From: Pseudomonas sp. Irchel 3H7
GTDB taxonomy: Bacteria > Pseudomonadota > Gammaproteobacteria > Pseudomonadales > Pseudomonadaceae
NCBI RefSeq assembly: GCF_900187605.1
Contig: NZ_FYEA01000002.1
Coordinates: 186,001-250,000 of the forward strand
DNA length: 64,000 nucleotides
Reading direction: 5' to 3'
This document shows, in pieces, positions 9,901 through 17,575 of the stretch. The position numbers and the translations under genes are program-made. Below the pieces are notes generated by a model that worked only from the letters and a program-made list of their open reading frames with translations, was not told the DNA's origin and did no database searches. Each line of letters starts with the position of its first letter. Position 1 is the first letter of the stretch.

Positions 9901-10803
9901 GAACGCCTGAATCGCGGTGATCCATTGCCCAAGGAAGACGAATCGACGTTGGCGCCATCGATGGGCTGGGGCCGGGTGATCTACCGCAGCGGCAAACAGG
10001 ATGGTGACCGCAAAAACGCCTTGGGCAACACACCCGAGTACAACTATGACCTGACGGCATTTCAGGTCGGCACCGACCTTTACCGCAAGGACCGGCCCGA
10101 CGGCAGTCACGAGCAGGCCGGGCTGTCATTGTCCGCCGGCACCATCGACGCTGGCGTCAGCCACTACACCCGGCGCGCCGCCGGCGAAGACACCTTGCGT
10201 GCGTACGGCGTCGGCGCGTACTGGACGCACTTCGGCCCCTCCGGCTGGTATCTGGACGGGGTGTTGCAGGTCAACCGCTTTGACATCGAAGCCAAACCCA
10301 ACGACATGGCCAAACTGAAAACCCGCGGTTGGGGCTACACCGCCTCGCTGGAAAACGGCTACCCGTTCGAAGTCGACAAAGACTGGTACATCGAGCCGCA
10401 ATTGCAAGCGATCTACAGTTACGTCGATCTGGACAGCAGCGATGACGTCGGCGCGAAGATTCGCTTCAAGGACGTCGACTCACTGATTGGCCGCGCCGGC
10501 GTGCGTATCGCCAAGGACTGGGACACCGAGGGCGTCGACAACAGCGCACGGCGCACCAATGGCTGGATCCGTCCGAGCATCTGGCATGAGTTCAAAGGGC
10601 AACCGAAAACCGAGTTTTCCTCCGAGTCGGGGTACATTCCGTTCGAATCCGACATTCAGGGCACGTGGGGTGAAGTGAATGTCGGGGTGGATTACCAGGC
10701 CAATCAACGCACCACGTTTACCGCATCGGCCGGCTATCGTCAGGGGTTCGATGGTGACAGCCATGGGTATGACGCGATGCTGGGGTTCAAGATCAATTTC
10801 TAG
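6949..10803 (+). CDS. Large autotransporter with Asn/Gly-rich passenger
   Basis: A 1284-residue type Va-like secreted protein. The N-terminus is histidine/glycine rich, then a hydrophobic signal region (ALLVAMANTLMLADAQA) ends near residue 36. Residues ~40-925 form a low-complexity beta-solenoid-type passenger with repeating N-S-G-x-I/L patterns (VNNSGAITT, LTNSGAITA). A linker of alternating Pro-Asp follows near residues 925-950 (PDPTPDPDPGPDPTPD). A C-terminal barrel of about 280 residues ends in LGFKINF. The start at 6949 is chosen for GGGAGG 5 nt upstream. Function is probably adhesion or surface display; no enzymatic motif is evident. A short gap separates it from the next gene. Confidence 0.88.
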   Translation: MHGASGHPHGGHAPHFIRSALLVAMANTLMLADAQAACGPLAAGAYNVSQTCLPAAGVDASISTQSGTTITTTAGSSLNSRGNNANTTLTLTGTTVNSTPPTAANAVFANVIGATGNASLSVNGGTNTVNVGGSGLDALAITNASAGSSTFSVSAGTTLNILNTVVGNEHDGIDINASGGGAINLNHQGNGQITLLGGNGVWTKATGSGETNVNVGSGVSILVNNDDALSAGLPIIDDTLPTAGIGNHAGVHTRAVNGNTTLINAANVQSIGMNAFGLFTEGGTGNTRLTNSGNLSTSGLNGFGIRSFSSVGSIAIVNDGAITTTGGGAHGIYANDNVGGSGSISIENNAAINVGSTANTAGSRAIYVIKRGTGDVAITGSGNIKVLGDINTTRAYAIIVSAENNDVLIDYSGDLFASGFGAGGIRVDSTGGNVQVNYRGDRIETLHSNANGIYASTQSPTGTVNVNSGGTIITHSNAGSGDGTGIGAFGIQALTLGGDVGVVFNGPLIDVNGQGAAILAGNAFNSGSGLGTLSVSNSGELIARGNQQRGIRTLSVTGAQSVVNSGAIQTFGASDSQGILAQASGAANLTVNNSGAITTRGVGSSAIDALTEGGSVNVSNSATLQGGWADSSGIALGGASQTLTNSGAITALSDVAVRADATTPGTTFALNNTGQITGVVNAVSAASTVANSGTWTLRNFTASSASGSRDTWGVAVSDLGSSGANSIDNSGVIRLAAQPATGIVSFNASGAYLPLGQTANTPTLGGAVQGQLLGVNRFTHSGTLDLAAGSNTVGNVLLISGANTVGTDGGGVFVSNGGRLLLNTTLNGGGANSLSDMLVVDSTTTASGGATGVIVSNVGGQGDLTQGNGIAVVELLNKTEAASDANAFQLARRVVAGPYEYRLQQGAQDGSGKDTWYLRSDAVPPDGPPGPDPTPDPDPGPDPTPDPSPVPNYRPEVSLYGAVPALALVYGRTMVDTLHERVGEERLNRGDPLPKEDESTLAPSMGWGRVIYRSGKQDGDRKNALGNTPEYNYDLTAFQVGTDLYRKDRPDGSHEQAGLSLSAGTIDAGVSHYTRRAAGEDTLRAYGVGAYWTHFGPSGWYLDGVLQVNRFDIEAKPNDMAKLKTRGWGYTASLENGYPFEVDKDWYIEPQLQAIYSYVDLDSSDDVGAKIRFKDVDSLIGRAGVRIAKDWDTEGVDNSARRTNGWIRPSIWHEFKGQPKTEFSSESGYIPFESDIQGTWGEVNVGVDYQANQRTTFTASAGYRQGFDGDSHGYDAMLGFKINF

Positions 10804-10903
10804 GGCTTTTGTACACGCCGCAAACCCTACATTGGATGGCTTGCTGACGCTCGGCCCTATATCCTTCACGCCTGTTTGATGGACTGACTTAGGGAAGAAT
10901 TGC

Positions 10904-12031
10904 ATGCCGTTCAGGGTGATGGTGGTCGGTGGTTACGGAAATTTCGGCAGTATCGTCTGCCGGCACCTGGCGCTGATGCCGGAGATCGGCTTGGTACTCT
11001 CCGGCCGTGATCCGCGCAAATTGCAGCGCAAACTCGATGAGCTGGACAGTCAATCGGGCAACGTCTGCGAAGGCTGGTGCGGCGATGCCATGGGTGCGGA
11101 GTTCGAAGCCGCTTTGCGTGCGCTGAACATTCAGTTGGTCGTACACACCGGCGGGCCGTTTCAAGGGCAATCCTATGCCGTTGCGCAGAGTTGCATCGAT
11201 GCCGGCGTGAACTATTGCGACCTGGCGGACTGCCGCACGTTCGTCAACGGCATCGACGTGCTTGATGCGCGGGCGAAGCAGGCGGGTGTGGCGATCCTCA
11301 GTGGTTGCAGCTCGGTGCCGACGTTGTCGTCAGCCATTATCGATGAGCAGCGCCAACGCTTTTCGCGCATTGACTCGATCGAGCATGGCATTTCCTCGTC
11401 GGCGAAAATGCCGGGGCTGTCGACCATCGAAGGCGTGCTCGCTTACGCCGGCAAACCGATCAAACAACTGAAAAACGGCAAGGTCCACGAAGTCTCCGGC
11501 TGGCTGGACCTGTGCTTGCGCAAAATGCCGCAGATGGGCACCCGATTGCTGGCCAACGTTGATGTCCCCGACATGGATATTTTTGCCAATCGTTATGGTG
11601 CGCAGACCTTGAGCTTCAAGGCGGGCGCCGGTCTCAAACTCGGCGGCATCGCCAACGGTCTGCTGGCTCAGGCGCTGAAAATCGGGCTGGTGCGCGACCA
11701 TGCTTTGTGGGCTGCAAGATTGCATCGCCTGGGCACGCGGTTCGAGCGTTTCGGCGATGGCAAAAGTGCAATGTACATCGACGTGCAGGGCCTTGGCGTC
11801 GACGGCAAACCGTTGTCGATGACCGCGCAACTCACCGCCCTGAATGACAAAGGCCCCGAGATTCCCAGCTGCGCTGCCGTGGCACTGGCCACTAAAATGG
11901 CGCAAGGCTACGTGCCGTCCTCCGGTGCCCGGCCTTGCGTGGGCGAAATCAGCGTCGCCGAATACATGGCCGCGATCAACGACCCGGCCAACCTGAGCCT
12001 GGCCGTGCATTTCTCCGACGGGCATCGCTGA
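10904..12031 (+). CDS. Saccharopine dehydrogenase-family NAD(P)-binding protein
   Basis: A 375-residue protein with an N-terminal Rossmann motif, VVGGYGNFGSIVCRHL, and a downstream HTGGPFQGQSYAVAQSC motif typical of saccharopine dehydrogenase-like NADP-binding domains. The C-terminal half lacks obvious lysine-pathway signatures, so the substrate is unknown. Many family members with this layout are uncharacterised trans-acting reductases. The ATG is preceded by GGGAAG. The downstream DUF2269-type membrane gene begins 1 nt after the stop, so the two are very likely co-transcribed and may act together at the membrane. Confidence 0.82.
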   Translation: MPFRVMVVGGYGNFGSIVCRHLALMPEIGLVLSGRDPRKLQRKLDELDSQSGNVCEGWCGDAMGAEFEAALRALNIQLVVHTGGPFQGQSYAVAQSCIDAGVNYCDLADCRTFVNGIDVLDARAKQAGVAILSGCSSVPTLSSAIIDEQRQRFSRIDSIEHGISSSAKMPGLSTIEGVLAYAGKPIKQLKNGKVHEVSGWLDLCLRKMPQMGTRLLANVDVPDMDIFANRYGAQTLSFKAGAGLKLGGIANGLLAQALKIGLVRDHALWAARLHRLGTRFERFGDGKSAMYIDVQGLGVDGKPLSMTAQLTALNDKGPEIPSCAAVALATKMAQGYVPSSGARPCVGEISVAEYMAAINDPANLSLAVHFSDGHR

Positions 12032-12032
12032 C

Positions 12033-12524
12033 ATGCTCTATCTGTGCCTGAAGTACTTGCACATCATCGCCGCGATTTTCCTGTTCGGCTTCGGCATGGG
12101 TTCCTACCTCTACCTGATCGCCGCCAGCCGCACCGCCAACCCGCAGGTCATAGCGCACGTCGCGCGCATGGTCGTGCGTTTCGACACGTGGATCACCACA
12201 CCGGCCGGGTTCGTGCAAATCATCACGGGGTATCTGTTGATGCGACTTTCGGGTTTGTCGATGAGTACCGACTGGGTGCTGACCTCGCTGATTATCTTCT
12301 TCTGCGTCGGCTCGCTGTGGCTGCCGGTGTTGCTTCTGCAGAAGCGCTTGTACGTAATGGCATCGAGTGCGAGCGAGACGGGGGCCGACCTGGATGAGCA
12401 ATACCAAGGCGTGTACCGCCAATGGTTATGGATGGGCGTGCTCGGTTTTGCCGGGATGTTCGTCATTGTACTGATGATGGTGACGAAGATGACACCGCTG
12501 CAGTTGTTCAGTTTTCTGGCGTAG
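12033..12524 (+). CDS. DUF2269-family integral membrane protein
   Basis: A 163-residue protein with four predicted membrane segments (about 5-27, 50-72, 82-103, 135-155). It opens with LYLCLKYLHIIAAIFLFGFGMGSYLYL, which contains the conserved His and Gly of the DUF2269 family. Function is unknown. It is the second gene of a two-gene unit with the saccharopine dehydrogenase-like protein. Its last 17 bases overlap the convergent DUF393 gene. Confidence 0.8.
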   Translation: MLYLCLKYLHIIAAIFLFGFGMGSYLYLIAASRTANPQVIAHVARMVVRFDTWITTPAGFVQIITGYLLMRLSGLSMSTDWVLTSLIIFFCVGSLWLPVLLLQKRLYVMASSASETGADLDEQYQGVYRQWLWMGVLGFAGMFVIVLMMVTKMTPLQLFSFLA

Positions 12525-12975
12525 GTACAGTTGCTTTGAGAAAGCGCTGTTCATGATCTGGAGTTGGCAACAGGCAGGTGTCGTACTTGCCGAACAGGCG
12601 ATAGCGGTTCAGCGCAATGCGGTCGTAGGCCCAGTCACGCAAGCCTCGCGGGAAGACGCGCAGCAGTCGCAATGGCTGCCAGCGGGCGGGTAATTGGCTG
12701 ATGACTTCGAGAAAAGCGTCGGAGCGTTCCCAGTAGTGGCGGTCGCGGATTACGGCCATGGTGTCGAACTGATCTATGGGCAGGCCGGCCCACGCCAGAA
12801 GTGCCTGGCCTTCGGGGGATTGCACGGCGGCGAGGCGCACGCGGTGCTGGTGATCGTGGCGAATGAGGAACCGCGCCCAGCCATTGCAGAGCTTGCACAC
12901 GCCGTCGAACAGAACCACGGATTCGCCGGGGTTGAGCAGCGGGGCGGGGGTTGGGCGGGTTTTCGGAGTGGGCAT
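12508..12975 (-). CDS. DCC1-like (DUF393) thiol-disulfide oxidoreductase family protein
   Basis: A 155-residue protein whose N-terminal part contains VVLFDGVCKLCNGWARFLIRHD, the family-defining DxxCxxC site of DCC1/DUF393 proteins, which have a thioredoxin-like fold. Further family features are the R-L-A-A-V-Q-S strand, AVIRDRHYWERSDAFL, and LPARWQPLRLLRVFPRGLRDWAYDRIALNRYRLFG-type ending. It is probably a cytoplasmic redox protein; the partner is unknown. It is convergent with, and overlaps by 17 nt, the DUF2269 gene. Confidence 0.87.
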   Translation of the reverse strand: MPTPKTRPTPAPLLNPGESVVLFDGVCKLCNGWARFLIRHDHQHRVRLAAVQSPEGQALLAWAGLPIDQFDTMAVIRDRHYWERSDAFLEVISQLPARWQPLRLLRVFPRGLRDWAYDRIALNRYRLFGKYDTCLLPTPDHEQRFLKATVPTPEN

Positions 12976-13122
12976 GGGCTGGGTTCGGGAGAGGCTGGAG
13001 TGCTGCGATCATAGCCTCAGAAAGTACGATCTGCGAATGGCCAGTATTCGGCGAGAGCCGGGCGAGTGCCTGTGGAAAAGGTACAGACCACGTTTAGAGG
13101 CGTGATCTGTCTCCTGTTGCCG

Positions 13123-14103
13123 TCACACCGCTCTTTCACCACCGCGCACTTCACCGACGCGATGCTTCACTCCCGCCCGCAGCGCATGCCGAAGCTTCAA
13201 CGCCGGCCGTTCGACGCAGTAATACGAAACACCACTCAGCAAGAACGACAGCACCAACACCGTTGCAATCTTGTGCCAGTCGAATGAAGTAATCGGCGAG
13301 AGACCGTGCAGGAAGTAGAACACCACGAAGTGATTGAGGAATACGCCGTAGCTGATGTTGCCCAGGAACTCGTCAATCCGGTGAAACTTGAGCTTCGTCA
13401 GCAAGAACACTGCGGGGATGCCCACGGCAATGCCTGCGGCCACTTCAGCGTTGAACGGTCGGCGTTCGATCCATCCCGCCATGATCGCTACAAAGATTAA
13501 CGCCGCCGCCACAGCGGTACCACCAGCAATCGCTAAACCCTTCGCCTGTGGTTTGTAGAGATAGCTGCCGCACAGGAAGATGAACAGGACACCCGGCAAC
13601 AAACGGTAGCCGTAAAAGTCGGTGTTGATGAGTCCAAGACACGCGGGGATGAAGACCGCAACGGACAAGGCGAAAGCCACACCGCGTGCTCGGTAGATGA
13701 GCAGGAACGGGATCACCAGGTAGAAGCACATCTCAAGGCCGAGCGACCACGCCGGTGGCAAAATCCAGATTCCGGATGCACCAAACATATAGAACCCGAG
13801 GGGCACGATGGCCAGGCTCGCGGCGATGTTTTTGACGGTTAATTCGGCCGCTTGCGGCGTACCGGGCAGCAGGAAGTAGATCACCGCACAAGAAACGACG
13901 AAGTAGAACAGGAACTGCGGATAAAGGCGCAAGGCCCGGTCCAGGTAGAACAGGCCAACTTTCCCGGGCGCCTTGTAGTTGCGCTCGATCAGTGAAGTCA
14001 TCACGAAACCGCTGATGAGCAGGAAGGAAATTACAGCAACCACACCCGGGTTGAACCCCATGAACATCTTGCCCAGATGCGAAACGGCGACCATCACGGC
14101 CAA
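13123..14103 (-). CDS. Membrane acyltransferase (acyltransferase 3 family), N-terminus uncertain
   Basis: A multi-spanning OafA/YrhL-type acyltransferase of about 326 residues with roughly ten hydrophobic segments. The catalytic-region His lies in MVAVSHLG, followed by FLLISGFVMTSLIERNY and a basic YLDRALRLYPQF loop typical of the family. It would transfer an acyl group to a cell-surface glycan, but the substrate cannot be assigned. The frame is closed by TAA only three codons before the TTG at 14103. That leaves unusually little sequence before the catalytic His, so either TTG/CTG initiation is used or the gene lost its first few residues. No glycan cluster surrounds it. Confidence 0.75.
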   Translation of the reverse strand: MAVMVAVSHLGKMFMGFNPGVVAVISFLLISGFVMTSLIERNYKAPGKVGLFYLDRALRLYPQFLFYFVVSCAVIYFLLPGTPQAAELTVKNIAASLAIVPLGFYMFGASGIWILPPAWSLGLEMCFYLVIPFLLIYRARGVAFALSVAVFIPACLGLINTDFYGYRLLPGVLFIFLCGSYLYKPQAKGLAIAGGTAVAAALIFVAIMAGWIERRPFNAEVAAGIAVGIPAVFLLTKLKFHRIDEFLGNISYGVFLNHFVVFYFLHGLSPITSFDWHKIATVLVLSFLLSGVSYYCVERPALKLRHALRAGVKHRVGEVRGGERAV

Positions 14104-14344
14104 TAGCAGACGTTAGGCTCCCACGTGTATCCCCAAACGACCTTGTAGTTATGGCGGGTAAATTACGATGGTTTGTGGGTGGATTACAGGTTTTTCTCTG
14201 CGCTCGGGGCTAGGGAATGGCGGGGAATTTCAGGATTTCGGAGAATGCGGGATTTATGCGAGTCATTCGCAGTGGGCGAGAGCGCTCGGCACGGAACCAA
14301 GCGCTCAGGGTAGGGCGGGGCACTTACTGCTCCACCCTGACGTT

Positions 14345-14563
14345 TCAGCCTTTGTTTGCGTTCAGCTTGCGCAGTTCTTCGTAGGTCGCCGACTGGACGA
14401 ACCAGAAGCCGGAAATGATGCACCAGCACAGGGTGCCGGCCACGAAGATACCCAGCGCCGGGAGGAACCCGCTGGTGAAAATCGCGACGATAGCGACCAG
14501 CCAGATGAACGCCAGGGACAGATAGAGGACGGTGTTGTTGACGCTGATGACGAAGTCTTTCAC
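14345..14563 (-). CDS. Small two-helix membrane protein
   Basis: A 72-residue protein with two hydrophobic stretches (VLYLSLAFIWLVAIVAIF and ALGIFVAGTLCWCIISGF) and a charged tail, YEELRKLNANKG. The frame is open further upstream, but the GTG at 14563 is preceded at a good distance by AAGGAA and starts the conserved-looking VKDFVISVNN segment. Function is unknown. Confidence 0.65.
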   Translation of the reverse strand: MKDFVISVNNTVLYLSLAFIWLVAIVAIFTSGFLPALGIFVAGTLCWCIISGFWFVQSATYEELRKLNANKG

Positions 14564-14790
14564 AGGGGCATATTCCTTGCGGGATGTAGAAAAATTCCCC
14601 CTCTCCGGGGGGCGAACCCATGCTATCACATTGCCTTCATGGTTCAAGGAAGGGGAACTCATTGCCGTGTGGAATGGGGACAGATTTATTTATCAGGCAG
14701 ACCGGGCGCTTCTGGCCGAAAGCACACGCCCAATGCAATCTTGAGCCCTTTGTGACAGCAGCCACACCCGCGCCACAAAGGGAACACCCC

Positions 14791-15153
14791 TCAATCCACC
14801 GGCACAACATTATCCAGCGCTCGATTCACCGCCAATTCCCCCAGCATCACCACTTGCGCAATCCCCAGCGCAGTTTTGCGGTGGCCTGGGTCAAGTAGGG
14901 CGGCGAAGTTGCAGAGCATTTCGGTGGCTGAGCCGAGCGATTCGCTGGCGTTAACCAGCAAGGACTCGCTGTCGTAGTCGGAATTGGCCAGAAACATGGG
15001 AGCGTGTTTTTTGTCGCTGCCCATGATGCGCTGGGTTGGGGTGAGGTAGTAATCGAGTGCTCGTTCTGCTGCGTCGTTGAGTGTTCGGGAATCCGGGAAT
15101 TTGTAGGGTGAGACTGGATCGGTTTCTGGTGGATTCGGCGTTGGTTTGAACAT
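14791..15153 (-). CDS. DUF6124-family protein (copy A)
   Basis: A 120-residue soluble protein of the Pseudomonas DUF6124 type. It opens with MFKPTPNPPETDP and has a conserved core, LLVNASESLGSA, and C-terminal block GIAQVVMLGELAVNRALDNVVP. Its paralogue at 54631-54993 is identical in these blocks but diverges in the middle. Function is unknown. It starts behind GGAG, 8 nt upstream, within a long leader (15163-15495) that can hide this Shine-Dalgarno sequence. Leader and gene are duplicated together at the second locus, which argues that they form one functional unit. Confidence 0.8.
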   Translation of the reverse strand: MFKPTPNPPETDPVSPYKFPDSRTLNDAAERALDYYLTPTQRIMGSDKKHAPMFLANSDYDSESLLVNASESLGSATEMLCNFAALLDPGHRKTALGIAQVVMLGELAVNRALDNVVPVD

Positions 15154-15495
15154 AGATGAAGCTCCATATGGGACTTAAGGAGCCATCACCCTCGCTACCA
15201 AACGAAAGGTGGTGGCCATACGAAGGTTGGTAGACCGGCCCATATGGAAAATCCGGCGCGCCCGAAGACGCCCTGCGCATGGCCACCATAAAACAAATGC
15301 TGAAAAAGCATCTGCGCACGGTGACGTTATGCGTCATATGGAAGCGGGCTACCAAACCCCATCACTGTTTTTCAGTGACCCAGGAACGATAAAACCCGCG
15401 CCCCAGACGCACAAGCCGGCGGATTCTGGCGTAGTCGTAGGCAACGGCGCAAGACGTTGTAGCCTTAAGCAGGTAACGCGACGTGTCTTTTAAAC
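15154..15495 (-). promoter_or_regulatory. Structured leader RNA upstream of DUF6124 copy A
   Basis: About 325 nt between 15495 and the DUF6124 start are conserved with 55001-55335, including an identical 46-nt block (15408-15453). On the minus strand the RNA can form a TCACTG/CAGTGA hairpin (15362-15378), a UUCG-capped hairpin (15258-15271), and a CTACCAA/TTGGTAG stem (15195-15233). A 10-bp helix joins 15239-15248 to 15163-15172 and covers part of the Shine-Dalgarno sequence. GGTGGCCATGCG (15276-15287) can pair with CGTATGGCCACC (15211-15222) inside the loop of the CTACCAA stem. I know of no named motif that fits. I infer cis-acting translational control. Confidence 0.75.
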
Positions 15496-15648
15496 AGCCA
15501 CGAAAAACTCCTAAACACGCATCATCAACACGCCGTTCAAAATGACATTCGTCGGTCCACCCTGCAGTTCACGCAAAGGCTTGGAACCCTCACGTCGGGG
15601 AACGCATCAACACTAGGTTGCAACCCAAAAAGACGAGGAAGGATACCC

Positions 15649-16656
15649 ATGTCAGTTCATCCGATTTTGTTTCTGGGCGGTTCCGGCGCCATCGGCCACC
15701 ATTCTGCCAAAGCCATACGCGCCGCCCACCCCGAGGTCCCTTTACTGATCGGCGGCCGTGACCTGGCCAAGGCTCAACAAGCCGCGCAAGAAATGGGCGG
15801 GGCGCAGGGCGTGGTCATTGATCCTGCTGCCGAAGACTTGGGGTTGGGCGATCGCCCGGTTAGCGCCGTGGCGGTTTTCTACATGGATCATTCTCTTGCC
15901 GGGCTACGTTTTGCGCAGCAGCGCAAGATTCCGCACCTGAGCATTTCTTCCGGCGTGTTCGAGATTGCGCCGCAAATCGCCAGTTTCATCCATCGCCCTG
16001 ACGCGGCGCCCATCGTCCTGGGTTACGAATGGATGGTGGGCGCGACGACCGTGGCGACATTGCACCTTGCCGAAGCGTTTGCCCGAGTGCGCGATATCCG
16101 TATTGATGCGCTGGTCGACGAAGAGGACGGTGGCGGGCCGACCGTGGCCAAGGATTTCGAACACCTGAACAAGATGCTGCCGGCCGCCCTGACCCGGCGC
16201 GACGGGGAGTACATCTGGCGCGAAGGGGAGGACAAGAACGTCAGCTTCCGCGCGCTGGACGGTACGCCGATGCAAGCCAGCGGTTTCTCGTCCATCGACG
16301 TCACTGGGCTGACGGCCGCCACCGATGCGCCGAATGTGCAGTTCAATCTCGCCAGCGGGGTCAGTTCTTCGCGACGCGCGGGGCGGCCGATGTCGACTGA
16401 GATCCTTATCGAAATGGCTGGCGAGGATCGCCAGGGGCGACCGTTGCACACTCGGCATGCCCTCGTGCATCCGGCGGGCGCCGCCGCGCTCACGGGGTTG
16501 AGTATCGCGATGCTGCTGGAGCGACTGCTCGGGCTCGATGGTCGAGCGCCCACTGCGGCAGGTCTTTACTTCCCTTATCAGTTGCTCGAGGCCGGTGCGT
16601 ATCTGGAGCGTCTGAGCAAGGAGGGCGGTGAGTTGCTTGATTTGAAAGTGGAATAA
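15649..16656 (+). CDS. NAD(P)-binding saccharopine dehydrogenase-like protein
   Basis: A 335-residue Rossmann-fold protein starting with ILFLGGSGAIGHHSAKAIR, followed by LLIGGRDLAKAQ, the second strand-helix of a short nucleotide-binding domain. The middle region has ISISSGVFEIAP-type and YEWMVGATTVATLHLAEAF motifs seen in uncharacterised saccharopine dehydrogenase-like proteins. Substrate and pathway are unknown. The ATG lies behind GAGGAAGG. No co-directional partner follows within operon distance; the GFA-family gene next to it is convergent. Confidence 0.75.
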   Translation: MSVHPILFLGGSGAIGHHSAKAIRAAHPEVPLLIGGRDLAKAQQAAQEMGGAQGVVIDPAAEDLGLGDRPVSAVAVFYMDHSLAGLRFAQQRKIPHLSISSGVFEIAPQIASFIHRPDAAPIVLGYEWMVGATTVATLHLAEAFARVRDIRIDALVDEEDGGGPTVAKDFEHLNKMLPAALTRRDGEYIWREGEDKNVSFRALDGTPMQASGFSSIDVTGLTAATDAPNVQFNLASGVSSSRRAGRPMSTEILIEMAGEDRQGRPLHTRHALVHPAGAAALTGLSIAMLLERLLGLDGRAPTAAGLYFPYQLLEAGAYLERLSKEGGELLDLKVE

Positions 16657-16737
16657 GGCAGGTTTCTTTCGGAAAAGCCGATCTTGCTCATTGAGCCGCT
16701 GGCGAGCCTTGATGCGCTCGCCAGTGCTCATTCGCCC

Positions 16738-17130
16738 TCACGGCGATTGCCAAGCCCCGCCATCCGCCACCGGCACTTCACCCAGATCATAAGGATTGAT
16801 CCCCTCAAGGCAGCCGACATTGAAGCCGAATTCATGCGGATTGGTACTGCGTCGATGATGGGTGTAGATGCCGCAGTTACCGCAGAAAAAGTGCTCGGCC
16901 ACTTGCTGGCCAAAGCTGTACTTCAACAGCGCAGACTGGCCACGGATCACTTTCAGGTCCGCCGCCGGCACTGCCGCAACGACTGCGCCACGGCGTTTGC
17001 AGAAGGAGCAGTCGCAGCGATGCGGCGCCGGCAGGCCGTCGGGCAGGTGGATTTCGAGAATGACGGCGCCGCAATGGCAACTGGCTCGATGGTCACGGCG
17101 GATCAACGTATTGCCGATCTGTTTGAGCAT
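16738..17130 (-). CDS. GFA-family (glutathione-dependent formaldehyde-activating enzyme-like) zinc protein
   Basis: A 130-residue protein with the cysteine pattern of the GFA/CENP-V fold: ASCHCGAVILE, then CDCSFCKRRGAVV and HFFCGNCGIYTHH, with zinc-binding Cys pairs in the expected order. Despite the name, most family members have no proven formaldehyde role. I start it at ATG 17130, directly before the family-like LKQIGNTL; an upstream in-frame start would overlap the preceding gene. The DUF6555 gene stops 2 nt upstream, so the two form an operon. Confidence 0.87.
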   Translation of the reverse strand: MLKQIGNTLIRRDHRASCHCGAVILEIHLPDGLPAPHRCDCSFCKRRGAVVAAVPAADLKVIRGQSALLKYSFGQQVAEHFFCGNCGIYTHHRRSTNPHEFGFNVGCLEGINPYDLGEVPVADGGAWQSP

Positions 17131-17132
17131 GA

Positions 17133-17381
17133 CTAAGCCTCCATCCAGTCCACCGTTGCCGTTTCGCGCCATTTGACCTCGGTGATGCCATACCGCTCGG
17201 CCTGGGGTTTAGAGATGACTTTCAACGGTGGCTTGCCGGGTTTGGGAATCGGCGCGATGCCGGCATCGCAACTCGCCCAATGCCATGCGTCAACATTGCG
17301 CATGGTTTTTGCGCGGATGACGAATGATTTTGGCTGGCCGTGAAGTTTGTATTCGATGACGAAGATGTCGACGTTGCTCAT
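17133..17381 (-). CDS. DUF6555-family small protein
   Basis: An 82-residue protein, MSNVDIFVIEYKLHGQPKSF..., related to the product of 36517-36753 (shared pattern IEY-(K/R)-(L/F)-(H/N)-G-(Q/E)-P-(K/R)-(S/T)-F). Function is unknown. ATG at 17381 is chosen over an upstream start because AAGGAGG lies directly before it. It is the first gene of a two-gene unit with the GFA-family gene. Confidence 0.72.
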   Translation of the reverse strand: MSNVDIFVIEYKLHGQPKSFVIRAKTMRNVDAWHWASCDAGIAPIPKPGKPPLKVISKPQAERYGITEVKWRETATVDWMEA

Positions 17382-17575
17382 GCGTTCCTCCTTACGCTCA
17401 TACGCAAATGAGTTTTGCCGTCGAAAAAAATTCAAAGGATTTTCGGGGTTTGTTTCAGGCTGCTGACAATTGTTTTGCTTTGAACGGTTGGAACCGGCGG
17501 AGGCCTAAAGATCAAGCCTTTGCCAAGCAGACAGAACAGGAAAAATCCCCTCGATTTCAACCCCGGAGGTACCCG

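Noticed and set aside
9109..10110. 333-codon minus-strand frame
   Set aside because: Antisense to the autotransporter linker and barrel; no family features.
14951..15355. 134-codon frame across the DUF6124 leader with a similar frame in copy B (VYQP...SFGSE)
   Set aside because: The similarity reflects conserved RNA; a 2-nt indel between copies breaks the frame and changes are compensatory for pairing, not for codons.
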